Below are positions 10,801-20,164 of a stretch of DNA of 64,000 bases, piece after piece. The translations under genes and the position numbers were made by a program. Below the pieces are notes generated by a model that worked only from the letters and a program-made list of their open reading frames with translations, was not told where the DNA came from and did no database searches. The stretch's first letter is position 1; every line of letters begins with the position of its first letter. The DNA is from Crossaster papposus (Eukaryota; Echinodermata; Asteroidea; Velatida; Solasteridae), in assembly GCA_037893245.1 (NCBI GenBank), contig JBAIAA010000349.1, forward strand, positions 62,001-126,000. The letters are read 5' to 3'.

Positions 10801-13355
10801 AGGCGGCGCCCAAAAAGGAAGCGGGCGGTGACGCTAAACATGTTTGTTTTTTTATTTGGCCCAAGACACATTAAGACCAATTGGAAAGAATGTAGTATCT
10901 CGACACTACTTCAAAATTTAAAAAGATTCTCAGTCCCAAATTCATGTCTTTTCAACATTTTTGCACCAAGTGATCTTTGTTGATCTGTGAGATACAAAAA
11001 AAACCAGCGTCCTGTTGCAACATTCTTTCGTACAATTTTGTTTTAAACTAACCAAAATGACACAGGCAAACGTACTAATGGACGACCAGCCTAACGGAAG
11101 AATGGACTATGTACAGAAATAGTGATTGCATAGTCTCGTTCTGAACTTTGTTCCGACAAAAATAAGGCCAAATAACCAAAATTAGTTGGTGATCATCCCC
11201 CGCCCGACTCTCCGAACGGGCCCTGACCCGATTTATTTTTTATTTTTAACTTTTCGAAAAAAAACGCCGTAAAAAACGATCAAAACGCCATAAAACGTGA
11301 AACCCCATTCAAATTTTGCGGGCTAGGTATGACCCACGCCACCAACGTGCTTCTAGCGAGTACGCGCATGCGCTGTATAGCCACACTTGCTGATCGCCAT
11401 TGTCACTGCGCCATTGTATTGGCCAGGCATTCCCGCAGGCATTGTTCTCGGCTTTTGTTCGTTTTGAGGTCGTGCAGTCATTTATCATGTCGTTGATCGT
11501 GGTGACAATACCAAATAATACATTGTGCGAAAACGTTATCTTTGGTTTTCTAGTTCATTCATTTTGTTAAAAAAAAAAAGCCCCCTCCCTCCTCACCACG
11601 ACAATAAGCCGATTCACTATTGCAACTGCGCATGTCCGTTACATGACCTGACGACTGCTTTTCGAAGATAAACAATACACCCGCGTACCTTTTAGCATGT
11701 TTAGACAGAACTGTTACCGTCGCCGTATTTTAGATAATTTGTTGTTATTTGTGGAAACAAACGTGCTTACTGTCTCTTCTAATGTAAGATCTTCCATTCT
11801 ACTTACAAAACAAAACAGAAATATCGCATGTTATGCCCAGAAATTGCAACACTATCGTTAGTTTTTTGCAAGGGAGGTAATACGTTACCGCTGACAACGC
11901 AATTTGTTTATCTCCCGTGACTATTAACAGTTTACCCAGCATGCCTTGCGCCGCGGAAATAGTGAATCGGCTTATACCCCAACAAAAAAACAAAAATCAA
12001 AAACCTGCCCGCCTTACTTTTTCCAAAAAAAAGGATGATCACCATCTAAGCGTAAAATTAGACATAAGCTCGGCCTTCTACCTTCTTGTGTGGGATGTGG
12101 TCCTCTTGTAAAAGCTCATCATCACTGTCCCAGGAGTCCTCCTCCGGCCGTTTTCGTTTGAACAAGTAATCATCATCCTTGTTATCAAATTCCAGGTCAT
12201 CTGTAACAGAGACAACAGAACACAATAATTCTTACGGATCATGAAACCAAGGATTCCTCAAAAGCACCCAGAGCACTCTAGCTCGCAAACCTATGTAGAT
12301 AGCGTGCTGTGGATGAATGTCCGAATGTAACTTCAATCATATGTGGGTGATAATGCATTTGTAGTGCTATAAATTATCATGTAAACCTTGCCTTACTTCT
12401 AAACCGACCGTTCGGTTGCAGCACTAGCGTAACTGGTCACATTTGACAACGTAAAATGGCAAGCAAATAACGATGGAGAATGCAGATTTCTGCAAGTTAA
12501 CCAGTTCGCGCCGGGGTTATTATAATATCGTTCAAATCTGTTGTCCAACATATAGGTCTATCTTCCATTTTTGTGTTTTTTTAATGGCATCGTGAATTGT
12601 TCATGACTGCCGGACTAGTGAATATTTTTGCCACGTCCAGAAAAATTAGGATGCCGCAAACAATATTTACAACCATTCGTGAATAAATTTACAACGTCGC
12701 AAACAAATATTCACCACCGATTATGTCCAGTCAGGGCCACCATATACGTCAGAATTTGGTTTCATTTTTAAGATGGCGAGCAACAGTGCACACTACTTTG
12801 AATAACGTCGGAGTTATTAAACTACGAACAAAAACAGTTTAATAGTACCGAATGTCGTGCGAAAACAAAATGGCAGCCAACGACCACGCTTTATTCTTGC
12901 GGTTGGCATGACGTCACGAAGGGGCGAGCCATCCATAGCAACATGCATTCAAATGAAAATTGTTCCCTTTGGGCTAAGTGCATAAAGCAATGGGAAAATA
13001 TCAATGGGAAGATAATCGTCAAATCGAGGTTCCCAGATGCCCGACCGCGAGAATAGATACATTTTTTTCCGAGAGATTTATTTAATAATATTGTAATAAA
13101 TTGTTATTATTATTATTAATAATAATTTTAAAAATAATATTTTTAACAACATTTTTAATAAAACAAAATAAAAAAAAGGATTTGGGTCCGAGTTGAGTCA
13201 AAGCTCTGCGGCTATAAAGGCCGGCTAAGCTGCGACAGACTTGTTTTGTGTACATAAACACAGAGACATCTATTACCGACACAATCCTAACCAAGTTCAG
13301 GGCCTACCTTTATACAAAACAAGCCACACTTACCGTCATCCAAAAAGTCGTCCAT
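1344..13355 (-). CDS. RBM33: RBM33-like RNA-binding protein, N-terminal 813 codons (11 exons)
   Basis: Exons on the minus strand: 13355-13334, 12200-12082, 10309-9801, 9304-9135, 8572-8469, 7114-6922, 6051-5552, 5016-4866, 3843-3488, 2408-2234 and 1483-1344. All introns are GT-AG, every junction phase matches, and the sum is 2439 nt (813 codons, no stop). The start MDDFLDD followed by WDSDDELLQ resembles the DDDFDQFD / WDSELEDDLL opening of vertebrate RBM33. Other matches are an acidic stretch ending RSRFRSER and DIPATL (human RFKTER and NIPETL), an RG-rich segment, and ILINPHFKGQVQVP (human IHINPHFKG). The remainder is proline/glutamine-rich, as in the family. Human RBM33 acts in nuclear RNA binding and export and has been linked to m6A control through ALKBH5; that role here is inferred. 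The RRM-bearing C-terminus lies beyond the left edge. The first ATG is chosen for its family match and clean donor after 22 nt. The 5' UTR end is unknown. Confidence 0.9.
2440..2896. mobile_element. MITE with TGTGACYTGGCACYACGAAA ends
   Basis: Imperfect terminal inverted repeats of about 38 bp begin TGTGACTTGGCACCACGAAA on the left. The right-end complement begins TGTGACCTGGCACTACGAAA, and both continue into GGAAAGTCGCA. The element spans about 455 bp of the intron between RBM33 exons 9 and 10. Its left end is only about 32 bp from the exon-10 splice acceptor. Confidence 0.75.
3488..3843 (-). CDS. RBM33: RBM33 exon 9: tyrosine-containing proline/glutamine repeats
   Basis: This 356-nt exon starts after TTTTTAG. 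It encodes four imperfect repeats of the type SQSxxYQPPATT, then a Pro/Gln/His-rich tail. The repeats are also visible in the DNA as a purine-biased repeat of about 42 bp (ggctggtaggagtgactctg-like). Disordered Pro/Gln sequence is normal for this part of RBM33. The open frames on the plus strand are shadows. Confidence 0.82.
3905..4275. mobile_element. AGTCGAGTCCCTGCAAGTCC element
   Basis: It opens with AGTCGAGTCCCTGCAAGTCC. The inverted form GACTTGCAGGGACTTA ... GGACTCGACTAC occurs near 4097-4137, and a further arm runs to about 4275. Related copies lie at 45175, 57820-58320 and 59940-60155. All contain forms of CAAGTCC(C/T)T, the unit that forms a long tandem array in the 57.8-kb copy. It sits in an RBM33 intron. 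The superfamily was not determined. Confidence 0.6.
4308..4553. mobile_element. MITE-A, intact copy in RBM33 intron
   Basis: About 240 bp with near-perfect ends: GGGGCCAATTTCATAGAGCT on the left and its complement on the right. The internal features are TTGCTTAGCATGAAAA repeats and GGCTGGTAACCTG. It is the best-preserved MITE-A copy in the window. Confidence 0.85.
4866..5016 (-). CDS. RBM33: RBM33 exon 8: INPHFKG motif
   Basis: This 151-nt exon runs from TTGCAG to G/GTGAAT. It encodes a Ser/Gln/Thr-rich linker, then KSKTILINPHFKGQVQVPSQQ. The INPHFKG motif followed by a VQVP segment is shared with human RBM33 (IHINPHFKGTVVTPVQVP) and gives the second strong family assignment. Exon phase (0 in, 1 out) fits both neighbours. 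Confidence 0.9.
5172..5396. mobile_element. MITE-A copy, diverged right end
   Basis: It starts CTGGGGCCAATTTCACAAAG and contains TTTGCTTAGCATG and GAGCTGGTAACCTG. It ends GCAGCTGCATAAGCAGCCCC, a diverged form of the terminal repeat. It lies in the intron between RBM33 exons 7 and 8. Confidence 0.75.
5552..6051 (-). CDS. RBM33: RBM33 exon 7: helix, RG-rich box and MMG/P repeats
   Basis: This 500-nt exon starts with AG completing a Glu codon and ends in phase 0. It encodes a charged helix (VEEFARQKEEQRRGRG), an RGG-like box, then about eight short repeats of the form PP(R/H)MMG. The end is charged and proline-rich. RGG boxes bind RNA non-specifically and are arginine-methylation targets. The human protein also has an RGG box here, but I do not recall an MMG repeat in it, so the repeats may be lineage-specific. 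The plus-strand open frames here are shadows. Confidence 0.87.
6175..6667 (+). mobile_element. MITE-E (GGGTGCAC...CTAATT ends) in RBM33 intron
   Basis: About 490 bp with ends GGGTGCACTACCCTAATT and AATTAGGCAAGTGCACCC. The whole interior matches the copy at 13632-14131 in reverse orientation, including GGGAGTTGATCC-type and CACTTTTCGGGAGGTGAG segments. It lies between RBM33 exons 6 and 7, and the other copy lies upstream of the gene. Open frames inside it are the repeat, not a gene. Confidence 0.85.
6922..7114 (-). CDS. RBM33: RBM33 exon 6: acidic run and conserved RFRSER block
   Basis: The exon reads TASQTRQ, a poly-Glu/Asp run, then RSRFRSERRP, a short linker and KRKDIPATL, leaving a phase-1 G before GTATGTGG. 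The RF(K/R)(T/S)ER ... IP(E/A)TL block lies at the same relative place in human RBM33 and is one of the two best identifiers of the gene. The next exon continues with an EITAEIQHTVEEF helix, matching the ELSAEAKAALLEFEERE segment of human RBM33. Confidence 0.88.
7353..8405 (+). repeat. 14-bp minisatellite, about 75 units (GATAGATGGATTTT)n
   Basis: Nearly perfect tandem units of 14 bp run for more than 1 kb in the intron between RBM33 exons 5 and 6. Only the first junction lacks two bases. Two or three degenerate units in reverse orientation lie just before it (about 7287-7315). The extreme homogeneity points to recent expansion or ongoing unequal exchange. The assembled copy number may be a lower bound. 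Confidence 0.97.
8655..8997 (-). mobile_element. MITE-D, near full-length copy in RBM33 intron
   Basis: The left end is TTTAAAGGTAGGATACACCA and the right end is its complement (GGTGTATCCTACCTTTAA), with TTAA at both borders. The interior carries CATCCAGCAAAATAATTGCG and CAATTACCAATGG, as in the copies at 37127, 38299, 42079, 55187 and 58944. Confidence 0.85.
9352..9575 (+). mobile_element. SINE-1 (tRNA-derived) copy in RBM33 intron
   Basis: It begins with a tRNA-like promoter: A box TTGGCGTAGCGGTTC and B box GGTTCGAATCC. The family body follows (GTGGATTGGGTTTTCAGTCC, CTAAAACTGTACCTTCTTCT). The 3' tail differs from other copies, ending near GGCGCTATACAATG. RNA polymerase III transcription is implied by the family type only. 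Confidence 0.8.
9801..10309 (-). CDS. RBM33: RBM33 exon 3: acidic, tyrosine/glycine-rich segment
   Basis: This 509-nt exon starts in phase 0 after ATTCAG and ends in phase 2 at GA/GTGAGT. It begins TKSELLSELEEEALLGDSDDE, then becomes a low-complexity stretch with repeated GGDYEE/GGxY motifs and a short GDAHGDAHGEAEGD repeat. Vertebrate RBM33 has an equally acidic, tyrosine-containing N-terminal region (EYEQGEDE, EGQYEGH), so composition is conserved even where alignment is loose. It is probably disordered. The plus-strand open frame over the same bases is a shadow. Confidence 0.85.
10382..10866. mobile_element. TIR element with poly-A-rich ends (GGCC-A(n)-CATGTTTAGCGTC)
   Basis: Inverted ends GGCC, an A-rich run, then CATGTTTAGCGTCA face each other about 485 bp apart. 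Inside are a T run (10447-10466) and an A run (10770-10798), followed by AAGCGGGCGGTGACGCT. It is non-coding and lies in the intron between RBM33 exons 2 and 3. Confidence 0.7.
11364..11373. promoter_or_regulatory. NRF1-like palindrome GCGCATGCGC
   Basis: An exact GCGCATGCGC palindrome lies in the large intron between RBM33 exons 2 and 3, beside a CpG-containing segment. It matches the nuclear respiratory factor 1 consensus core. The same palindrome recurs in a tandem repeat at 50.5 kb, so it may have arrived with repeats. Function is unproven. Confidence 0.35.
11602..11974. mobile_element. MITE with ATAAGCCGATTCACTATT ends
   Basis: The left end ATAAGCCGATTCACTATT and its exact complement on the right (AATAGTGAATCGGCTTAT) are about 370 bp apart. 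Nothing in it is coding. It lies in the intron between RBM33 exons 2 and 3. Confidence 0.75.
12246..12300 (-). mobile_element. SINE-1 3' tail fragment
   Basis: It reads, reversed, as the tail shared by SINE-1 copies: GCGAGCTAGAGTGCTCTGGG ... GAGGAATCCTTGG. No tRNA-like head is present. Confidence 0.55.
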
Positions 13356-13630
13356 TGAACAAAAAATTCTTCTACTACAATTGTTACGGCTAATTACACA
13401 TTTACGCCAATCTTAATCGTAAAACAGGCCAGCATTTCTACTCTAGTTTTATGAAACCACTTTTTTTTTCTCTAGCGAGTCAAACAGAAAAAACGTGATT
13501 AGCATCTGGTAACGGCACGGCCTCTGGTCGTCGTATGTTAACACACACCAAATTGGGAATCGGAAACCAGACTAAAAATACAGTCTTTAAACGCAAGGTG
13601 GCGCTCCATATTGGAGCAAGATTCCAGGCC
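13356..13630 (-). promoter_or_regulatory. RBM33 5' flank: 5' UTR and promoter expected here
   Basis: The RBM33 ATG is at 13355-13353 and no splice acceptor is obvious just before it, so the transcription start probably lies in this interval. I see no TATA box. A MITE-E copy begins at about 13632, which bounds unique upstream sequence to about 275 bp. Assignment is positional only. Confidence 0.3.
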
Positions 13631-13631
13631 T

Positions 13632-14131
13632 CTGGGGTGCACCAGCCTAATTCAAGTCCCATTGAAAACAGTGTAAAATCAACAATGTTCACGACCATTT
13701 TTATGCACACCGACATCACTGGGGTTTCTCAAACAACAATCAGATTATTGTCTTGGTCTTTATCTTTCCATTTCCTTTCAATTTTTAGTAGATTAGCCAA
13801 TTACATTTTTTAATATTCACACTAAAAGAAACTCACCTCCCGAAAAGTGATACTTCCCGAGCCTGCAAGCAGCCATTTTAGAAATGGCATCCCTCCACGT
13901 TCTAGGGCAATTAGAACCCATTTTTCAACCGTAATTTTGTCAAGTCTGCCCTCAGATTGGAGCTCAAAAACCAGGGAGTTGATCCTATGCTATATTTACA
14001 CAATCCCACCATTTATTTCACCAAACGGCATCCTTTTTCAAAAGAAATTGTGGGGGGGGGGGGGGGGGGGGGCACATTTCATGCAGATGAGCTCGCGTAG
14101 AAATTCTCCTTTCAATTAGGGTGGTGCACCC
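13632..14131 (-). mobile_element. MITE-E copy upstream of RBM33, with 20-G run
   Basis: Reverse copy of the element at 6175-6667, from GGGGTGCACCAGCCTAATTC to CAATTAGGGTGGTGCACCC. A run of 20 G (14053-14072) has expanded where the other copy reads TGTGCCCCCACA on the opposite strand. The element is otherwise collinear over about 490 bp. Confidence 0.85.
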
Positions 14132-14282
14132 TCTGCAGTAGCCTTTAAACAAGGCCACATGTCTGATAAACGCCGAGCGACTAAAAAGAGACTAATCGCG
14201 AAAACCTGAGTGACGTCAGTGCGAATTGCCCAGACAAGTGGCCTTTATCAATCTGGTTTGTATGGAGTTCTATATCTGCCAC

Positions 14283-14699
14283 CTCGCGCCGCGGATCTCG
14301 CGTCGCGGATCTCGCCTCGCGGGTCGCGGATCTCGCGTCGCGGATCTCGCGTCGCGGATCTCGCGTCGCGGATCTCGCGTCGCGGATCTCGCGTCGCGGA
14401 TCTCGCGTCGCGGATCTCGCGTCGCGGATCTCGCGTCGCGGATCTCGCGTCGCGGATCTCGCGTCGCGGATCTCGCGTCGCGGATCTCGCGTCGCGGATC
14501 TCGCGTCGCGGATCTCGCGTCGCGGATCTCGCGTCGCGGATCTCGCGTCGCGGATCTCGCGTCGCGGATCTCGCGTCGCGGATCTCGCGTCGCGGATCTC
14601 GCGTCGCGGATCTCGCGTCGCGGATCTCGCGTCGCGGATCTCGCGTCGCGGATCTCGCGTCGCGGATCTCGCGTCGCGGATCTCGCGTCGCGGATCTCG
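14283..14699 (+). repeat. CpG-dense 14-bp satellite, about 30 units (GCGTCGCGGATCTC)n
   Basis: Near-perfect 14-bp units with four CpG per unit. The array starts beside CTATATCTGCCACCTCGC (14267-14284), a flank found in mirror image at the second array (16943-17286). Long open frames on both strands arise because the unit contains no stop in any frame; they are not genes. Confidence 0.97.
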
Positions 14700-16942
14700 G
14701 TTAAAATAACTCAAACGAGCTGTTAATTAAACGCGGTCACACGACATGTGTGAATCGTGGCGATTCCTGAACGTCTATAAAAGAAAACTATATAAACAGA
14801 ATGGTTGCTGAAAATAGACGCGACGGTGAAAATGCTTCGTCGTCTTCCACTAAAAATCCAGCCGCCGTTCAAGTCGGAGGGGGCACTTGCGGTTTTATTG
14901 CGCAAAGATAGATTATTCTGATTGGCCAATTTTCATAGAGGGCAACGAACTGGGCGCTCCTTGGAAGAAAGGTTGTGGCGCTGGTTCAACAAAACCTAAC
15001 TGCCAAATCCTATTGGTCCATGACTGATCAGTTGGAGGCTTATCTGACAATAATGTAATACCTTTTTTACTTTGTGAATTCCGCCTGGTCGGGTACTGTC
15101 GGCACTCAAAGCAACATGGGCCACTTTCCCAGCTATTGAAATGGTCGGCCACATGTTGGTCTACTTGCTACAATGTTCATGTAATACATTTTGTAGGTCA
15201 GCTGTCAATCATTGTCTGGGTTGCTTGCTCCAACTTGGAATATATTTGGAAAATACTCCCGAATAATTCTCCCGTGGTTTTATTTTATTCCTCGTGCACT
15301 ATAAAGGTGTTTATTAAATATTATGTAAAACTACACCACAGAACCACTTATAAATTGAAAAATGTAACAAGCTCTTACAATTTCCACATCTTTTTAGGGA
15401 CAAATTAACTATTATGGTTTTATTAAATAACACCCAGCAAATTATTTATTAAATTTGAATAACCACTTCTTATTAGGACGTTTAGAAATTCACTTTAAGA
15501 TTGAAGTACATGCTTCCGGGAGTAATTTGCTGGGATAAAACCTCAGCTCGTGCATTTTAAGGGACAATGCAGGACAACAAATAATACCCGTTTCAAAATC
15601 ATGCCTTGATTTCTGGGTCTTAATTTAAAGTATTTCAAATATTCATGGCTCAGTTTATCCTGGGGTCCGCCATCGGGATTTTGTACCACCTCGATTTTAT
15701 TCTTGCTTATTTATTCTTGGCTCGTGTAGGTTTGGTAAATGTTTTTAAAAGCTAGCCTTGTAATTTATGGGCCACGAAATAGATCTTTTTTGTCAAATAC
15801 AAGAAAAATGGAAAATAAATCGTATTAAATTTCCCATTTAAATCTGTTGGAAAAATGTTGAGGAGCTCAAAATATTAAGTGTTGAGGTCCCGTTTTCTTT
15901 TTTGTTCTTTTTTAAACAATAAAACTAGAAATAAATATTATTATATAAACCTGGAATTTATTTCGCTAGCCTCGTAATTCAATGGTCAGGTGTATGTCGA
16001 TTTTGTTAGATACCGGAAAAACCAAGAATAAATCGTATTATTATTTACCCCTGAAATTGGTTGGAAATGTTTTGGGAAATCAGACAAATAAGTCTTTAAG
16101 TACCCTTTTTCTTTTTTTCTATAAAACAAGGACAATTTCATAATTAACCTTAGAAATATATTTTTTTTACGACTAGGGTTTCGTAAATAAACAGGTTCAG
16201 GGTTTTTTAACCCCTTTTTATTTTTACATCTTAATACATTTTGCAAATGAGTAGGCAAAGTTTGTTTAAAGTACTCACACCCAATTTAATGACCATCGGT
16301 TGGGCCAAGAGATAAATAAATTCGAGGAATACACCAGCCAAAGCCTTTTAAATACATTCTGTATCTGCCAGGCAAGGGTTAGTGTAAGTAAATACAATGT
16401 ATCTTTGTTGGAGATAAGCGGGGCCAGGGCAACATTCTTTGAGTAGCCCTTTGTGTTGAGAGAACGTCTGTGCGGAAAGCTAGAAAAGAAAGTCAACACC
16501 AAATAGCAACGAAGAATTTTTTAACTGGACTTTAGGATTGGATAACGATCTTGTCACTGAGGAAGTAGTGAGCGGCGCATCGGCTGCAATTGGGTTTGTT
16601 GACAAAGGGTACGTTCAGGGGAAGGCGTAAGTTACAATAACTTTTGCGGCACATATTCAGTGAAGTTTTTTGTTTGTTTGCAAGCAGTTTTAATACATTT
16701 TGTTAAATATCGACTATATCTTGCGAATATCGTCTGGGTCACGATATTTCGATATTTTTAAAACCAAAGTCGATACTGTCGATATCGTCTTCAGTATCGT
16801 ATCGTGACAATATTATCGTGATATCGTCCAGCGCTAATGTATACATTACAATGGGCGAGAACAAAACGCAAAGGAAACGCACCCTGACCATGCTTTTCAA
16901 ATTACACATTGTCATTGGGCATGCGCATTACCCAGCAAATAA
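14700..16942. other. AT-rich spacer between the two inverted 14-bp arrays; diverged tandem duplication inside
   Basis: No gene is seen. A short inverted pair (CCCAGCAAATTA at 15432, TAATTTGCTGGG at 15524) suggests a MITE of about 105 bp. The stretches 15750-15960 and 15970-16175 are diverged tandem copies sharing AATAAATCGTATTA, TTGGAAA.TGTT and a CTCGTAATTTA/CTCGTAATTCA motif. The rest shows no recognisable coding sequence. Confidence 0.5.
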
Positions 16943-17286
16943 ATCGCGAGATGCGAGATCCGCGACGCGAGATCCGCGACGCGAGATCCGCGACGCGAGA
17001 TCCGCGACGCGAGATCCGCGACGCGAGATCCGCGACGCGAGATCCGCGACGCGAGATCCGCGACGCGAGATCCGCGACGCGAGATCCGCGACGCGAGATC
17101 CGCGACGCGAGATCCGCGACGCGAGATCCGCGACGCGAGATCCGCGACGCGAGATCCGCGACGCGAGATCCGCGACGCGAGATCCGCGACGCGAGATCCG
17201 CGACGCGAGATCCGCGACGCGAGATCCGCGACCCGCGGGGCGAGATCCGCGATGCGAGATCCGCGATGCGAGATCCGCGGCGCAAG
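16943..17286 (-). repeat. CpG-dense 14-bp satellite, about 24 units, inverted relative to 14283-14699
   Basis: This is the same unit read on the opposite strand (GAGATCCGCGACGC). The array ends at GGTGGCAGATATAGAACTCC, the exact mirror of the flank left of the first array. The last units carry substitutions (CCCGCGGGGC, GATGC), and the interior units are uniform. Confidence 0.97.
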
Positions 17287-17308
17287 GTGGCAGATATAGA
17301 ACTCCATA

Positions 17309-18771
17309 GGTTTGGATTTCTTATGTTAACCTTTGTTTCCGACTGGAATCGCTACCGAAATGGTAGCGTCCAATCAGCGAACGTATCTCCGCGTGACGTC
17401 AGCTTATATTTGAGTTGGACTAGTTCATTTTACAAACAGGGAATGTCCAATCATGTCACTTACAATATTTAGCTCAAATCATTAGTTGCTTCCTAATTTA
17501 TTGCAATTTTGCATGTAAAATAGATTTAAATGTGATATCTTGTATTTATCATTCATATATTCAACTCAGAAGCAAAATTTATATACGTTTTTGTACCTTT
17601 TCTTACATGCTTTGATATTGAACGAATCACGAACGAAGCCAACTGGGAGATCGCCGTTCTGATTGGGCGTATTGGCATGCTAATATGTATCTATGAATAA
17701 TTCATGCCGAGCAGTGAAACCTACATTGCAAAAGGCCTCGTGACATTCGTCACTCGGTCGCGCGTTCACCCCGGGTATCTAGACTCATCTCAGCCGCTTA
17801 GCCAGAGTCACGAGGCCTTGTCAAAAGGCTACCTCTGCAGCGGAAGCATGCACCGGATGAAAAAGAAAATAGTAAACGGAATCAAACTAGAAGTGGTTTT
17901 GATATTCCAAACGGTACAAAGCTCAAAAGTATCAATACATTTGAAGTTGCCTGTTAAGTGTCAAATATTGAGACGAAGTTTTCGTCAGAATTTGATAAAG
18001 CAATTTGCTTTCATGACGTCGGCAGACGTCAGGTGACGGTCATATCACACAGAGGGGATCATGGAGACGCTAGCTCAAAGTCAAGTGTCTGACACACATA
18101 CAGCTGTCCACGAAGGTTTCATTTATAATATGAATAACATCTGAGAGAACTTCGTGCTATGGTGGGGCATATGCAAATAGAAGCTTACAGTCATATTGAC
18201 ATGGGATTGGCGATTGTTGAAAATAATATAGGCCCCCTAGACCTATATCTTCAACCAATTTAAGGTGGCGCCATGTTGTTACCAAGATATTCATGAGCCG
18301 TTTCAATACGTGATGTCATTTCAGACAGAAACCTCAATGTTCCAACTAATTCTGTTGCCAGAATTTGTTGGATATTTTGCTGTAGTCAATGTTCTGTTCG
18401 TTTGTGATTTGTTATCGTGTCAGTGTACATGACAGTAAGGCAGTATAAGTGTTGTTTTCTCATAGAATAGTTGTTTTCAATGAGCAATTCTTGAAGCGTG
18501 TCTTCCTGAATTAAAAACAGCGCCCTCAGTTGCCCGGAAGTTATTGGGATTTTTTTTAATGTCTAAAAAGAAGTGCAATTTTCAATAAATTTACTAAAAA
18601 GGATGTCAAATAGTTTCTTACATTTTAAGAGAAGTAGAAAGTTGCACAAACAAATTAATGTTCCGAAAAAAACACATTTCATCCATGAACCCTTTAAGCC
18701 AAAAGGTCATCAACTATTAGTCTCGTTCAATTCTGTAATAAAGATAAGTTACCAAAATCAGACGATTGCGT
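17309..18771. other. Intergenic, no gene seen
   Basis: No coding or RNA gene is supported. Visible features are a short inverted pair AGGCCTCGTGAC / GTCACGAGGCCT (17736-17823) and a TATGCAAATAG octamer-like motif near 18170. TGACGTCAGC near 17394 and ATGACGTCGG near 18014 are CRE-like. Confidence 0.4.
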
Positions 18772-19022
18772 CTAACCAGTTCGCGTCAGATGACGTATAT
18801 AAACGCAAAGTTAGTTTTTTCAAAATTCAAAACGGATGACGGATAAACACGTCACGAGCAAGGCCGGGAATATCTGTCAGCAGCGAGCGAGGCCGGAAAT
18901 ATCATGGGTGTGCTTCCCATTGATACCGGCCTGAACTCGCCTCGGATCGGGTTTTGTGAAAAAGACTCCCGCGCCTGGGCTCGGTCTCTCCCCGACAATA
19001 ATGGCGCGAACTGTTAAAAGAC
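18772..19022 (+). mobile_element. MITE-C copy
   Basis: It runs from AACCAGTTCGCGTC to GGCGCGAACTGTTAA. The inner sequence TGTGCTTCCCATTGATACCG and CTCCCGCGCCTGGGCTCGG matches the nested copy at 1107-1281. It is longer than that copy by a segment around CACGAGCAAGGCCGGGAATA. Confidence 0.8.
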
Positions 19023-19930
19023 GCCAGATAAATCAAGCCATCGGAAATTATGACTCGGGTAGAAGCTAAGCCTATTCGATCGTGTCGAAAAGGAGCTAGC
19101 ACAAAATCAGACTTTTGAAATCCATAAAATGAAATCCATTTTACAGCTCGGTCATCAAGTGTTTGTCCGGCTAACTCGTTTCCAGCGGTTTCCGTGACAA
19201 CCAAGAACTCTGACAGGCACGTCAAATAATGGCACTCAATGAAGACCTATTTTCGGTGACAAGAAGGAGTACTTTTAACTGCGCAATGCTCGGCATTTTG
19301 AAGTGTTTGTCGAGGCTCTATTTGGACGAAAATGCTTGTTGGCACGTTCAAGGATTTCAGCTGTGTAAAGTTAACGTTGTATTTGTCAGTAGCATTTTTA
19401 TCGTTTGAAGCCGCCAAAGTGCTAAAAAAACAAACAAAAAAACCAAAACCCAACCAACAAACAGTGTTTGAATAATAATCTGGCGAAGTTTTAGCTCTGT
19501 GAATGCTGTATATTCCGAGAAAACAATAATCAAAAATGTCGATTTCAATTCAAAATTCGCCGAGTCATAATTTTGAATTGCGACCATAAAAACGGAGCCT
19601 GTCTCCATTTTGAAAAATGATACATACGGCTCCATTGGAAATAGGAGAATGTTTAGGGGCCGATTTCAATTAACTTTTACAGAAATACAAGCTCCCACCA
19701 TAATATTTCCTGGTCTTCATCCCGAGGCCGTTTTTCAAACCCCAGCTTCGTCTTCATTTTAGGCTTCATTCATGCAGTTTAGCAATAGGCTAGAGCCGGA
19801 GACGTATCCGACGGAAGCTAGGTAGTTGGAAAACGGAGAGGCCGAAGCGGTCGCCACTCACGCTTGCTCACGTACGTGTAAAATGGCGCCCTTAATTGTT
19901 CTCAACAGCATGAATTAGCCCATGATTTTA
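19023..19930. other. Intergenic, no gene seen
   Basis: Non-coding by inspection. It contains A-rich (19430-19450) and mixed-complexity sequence, and a CTTCGTCTTC segment near 19745 that resembles the end of the 19931-20164 element. No splice-consistent coding exon was found. Confidence 0.35.
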
Positions 19931-20164
19931 CATAGGGCCTTCGAATCCCTGGCTCAGGCTTAAAGCGATTTTAGATTCCCAACTGCGAGATCCCCAGCCA
20001 CATTCTGATTCCTGTTGTGCTTCAGAAACATTCACTCAATTCATGTGCAACTCAAAAGTTAGACTATTACCATTTGCTACTACATGTATTTCTATTCGCT
20101 TCTCAGTGATTCGGAATTCGAAGGCGACGCCGAAGACGAAGCAAAGGTTTCGTAAAGGCCTATA
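19931..20164 (+). mobile_element. MITE-F (ATAGGGCCTTCGAATCCCTGG / AAGGCCTAT ends)
   Basis: It begins TAGGGCCTTCGAATCCCTGG and ends GCAAAGGTTTCGTAAAGGCC. The copy at 47672-47927 is the same element inverted, sharing the ATTCGCTTCTCAGTGATTCG and ACATTCACTCAATTCATGTG type segments. It is non-coding, about 235-255 bp. Confidence 0.75.

Noticed and set aside
14181-14726. Long open frames on both strands (RISRRGSRVADLAS and DPRREIRDARSA repeats), also at 16818-17472
   Set aside because: They are produced by the stop-free 14-bp satellite in several frames at once; there is no independent coding signal.
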